Origin: an uncultured Selenomonadaceae bacterium
GTDB taxonomy: Bacteria; Bacillota; Negativicutes; Selenomonadales; Selenomonadaceae
Reading direction: 5' to 3'
Length of the DNA stretch: 6,117 nucleotides
Assembly: GCA_905236665.1 (NCBI GenBank)
Contig: CAJONF010000061.1
Span: 1-6,117 of the forward strand
Shown: positions 5,889 to 6,117 of the stretch, in pieces
Numbering within the stretch: position 1 is the first letter of the stretch
Layout: the number at the start of each line of letters is the position of its first letter
Notes under the pieces: generated by a model
Databases searched by the model: none
Told to the model about the DNA's origin: nothing
Seen by the model: only the letters and a program-made list of their open reading frames with translations
Translations under genes and position numbers: made by a program

Positions 5889-5917
5889 ATCTTATACAAT
5901 GCCTTGACTTTTTACAA
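5889..5917 (-). promoter_or_regulatory. Putative sigma-70-type promoter for the phosphatase/FtsZ-like group
   Basis: On the minus strand, TTGTAA (5912-5917) and TAAGAT (5889-5894) are separated by 17 bases. Each matches four of six consensus positions. Transcription would begin near 5882, giving an untranslated leader of about 25 bases before the ATG at 5856. An overlapping TATAAG (5891-5896) is an alternative -10 with a 15-base spacer. Confidence 0.42.
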
Positions 5918-5998
5918 GAATTTTTTTGCACACACCCTACACAAAAAATTTTTCTATGTTAAAATTAAGAACATTAAAATCTAAGGGGTGATTTGCCT

Positions 5999-6117
5999 AT
6001 GATGTTGCATTTTTTTACAGCAAGGAATATTGAAGACTACAGGAAAAATTTTCGTTGGGCCGCTGACGTACAGGAACTTCTAAAAAAAACAAAAACCCGC
6101 ACAAAAGACGATTTTGA
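5999..6117 (+). CDS. Unrecognised protein, 5' part only (runs off the window)
   Basis: An open frame of 39 codons starts at ATG 5999-6001, with a second ATG immediately after. AAGGGGTG (5983-5990) is a good Shine-Dalgarno eight bases before the first ATG. The visible peptide begins MMLHFFTARNIEDYRKN and continues basic and hydrophilic to the window edge; no signal peptide or membrane helix is seen, and I do not recognise a family. It is divergent from the phosphatase gene across 142 bp of AT-rich sequence. A direct repeat TTAAAAT (5959-5965 and 5974-5980, 15 bp apart) lies just upstream and might be part of its control region; I see no convincing -35/-10 pair for it. Confidence 0.6.
   Translation, partial: MMLHFFTARNIEDYRKNFRWAADVQELLKKTKTRTKDDF

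Noticed and set aside
5919..5950. A/T-only inverted repeat as a terminator between the divergent genes
   Set aside because: The stem is nearly all A-T with a bulge, and no gene ends there on either strand; it is better seen as AT-rich promoter sequence.

Overview
The window looks like ordinary chromosome from a low-GC, anaerobic Firmicutes-type bacterium. My best guess is an uncultured gut or rumen member of the Negativicutes/Selenomonadales. That guess is inference, resting on overall protein style, lysine/isoleucine/phenylalanine-rich coding with frequent A-tract/T-tract junctions, TTG start use and clear Shine-Dalgarno sites. I see no rRNA, tRNA, CRISPR array, insertion sequence or intact prophage gene.

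Layout, left to right. The 3' end of rlmN (23S rRNA/tRNA adenine-C2 methyltransferase) enters on the + strand and stops at 420. One base later the convergent stop of a DUF401-family membrane protein (422-1639, minus) begins. Upstream of that on the same strand is a 634-residue membrane-bound diguanylate cyclase (1695-3599), so these two probably form a cyclase/transporter operon. A 257-bp gap (3600-3856) follows. It holds a 46-codon plus-strand open stretch that reads like the tail of a lost gene, and a strong bidirectional-looking terminator (3803-3845).

The second minus-strand group reads, in transcription order, PPP-family metallophosphatase (5179-5856), a divergent FtsZ/tubulin-family protein (4294-5151), then a 97-residue low-complexity protein with Phe-Gly repeats (3857-4150), ending at the terminator. 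The phosphatase has a plausible sigma-70-type promoter at 5889-5917. A divergent unrecognised gene starts at 5999 on the plus strand and runs off the window.

The most interesting part is this second group. The FtsZ relative has the FtsZ fold signature over most of its length but has lost the glycine-rich GTP-binding loop and the catalytic T7-loop aspartates. It is probably a non-hydrolysing FtsZ paralogue, next to a phosphatase and a disordered FG-repeat protein. Both same-strand gene junctions, 1669-1689 and 5151-5171, carry three tandem purine-rich heptamers of the TTAGGAG type; at the second junction they supply the ribosome binding site.
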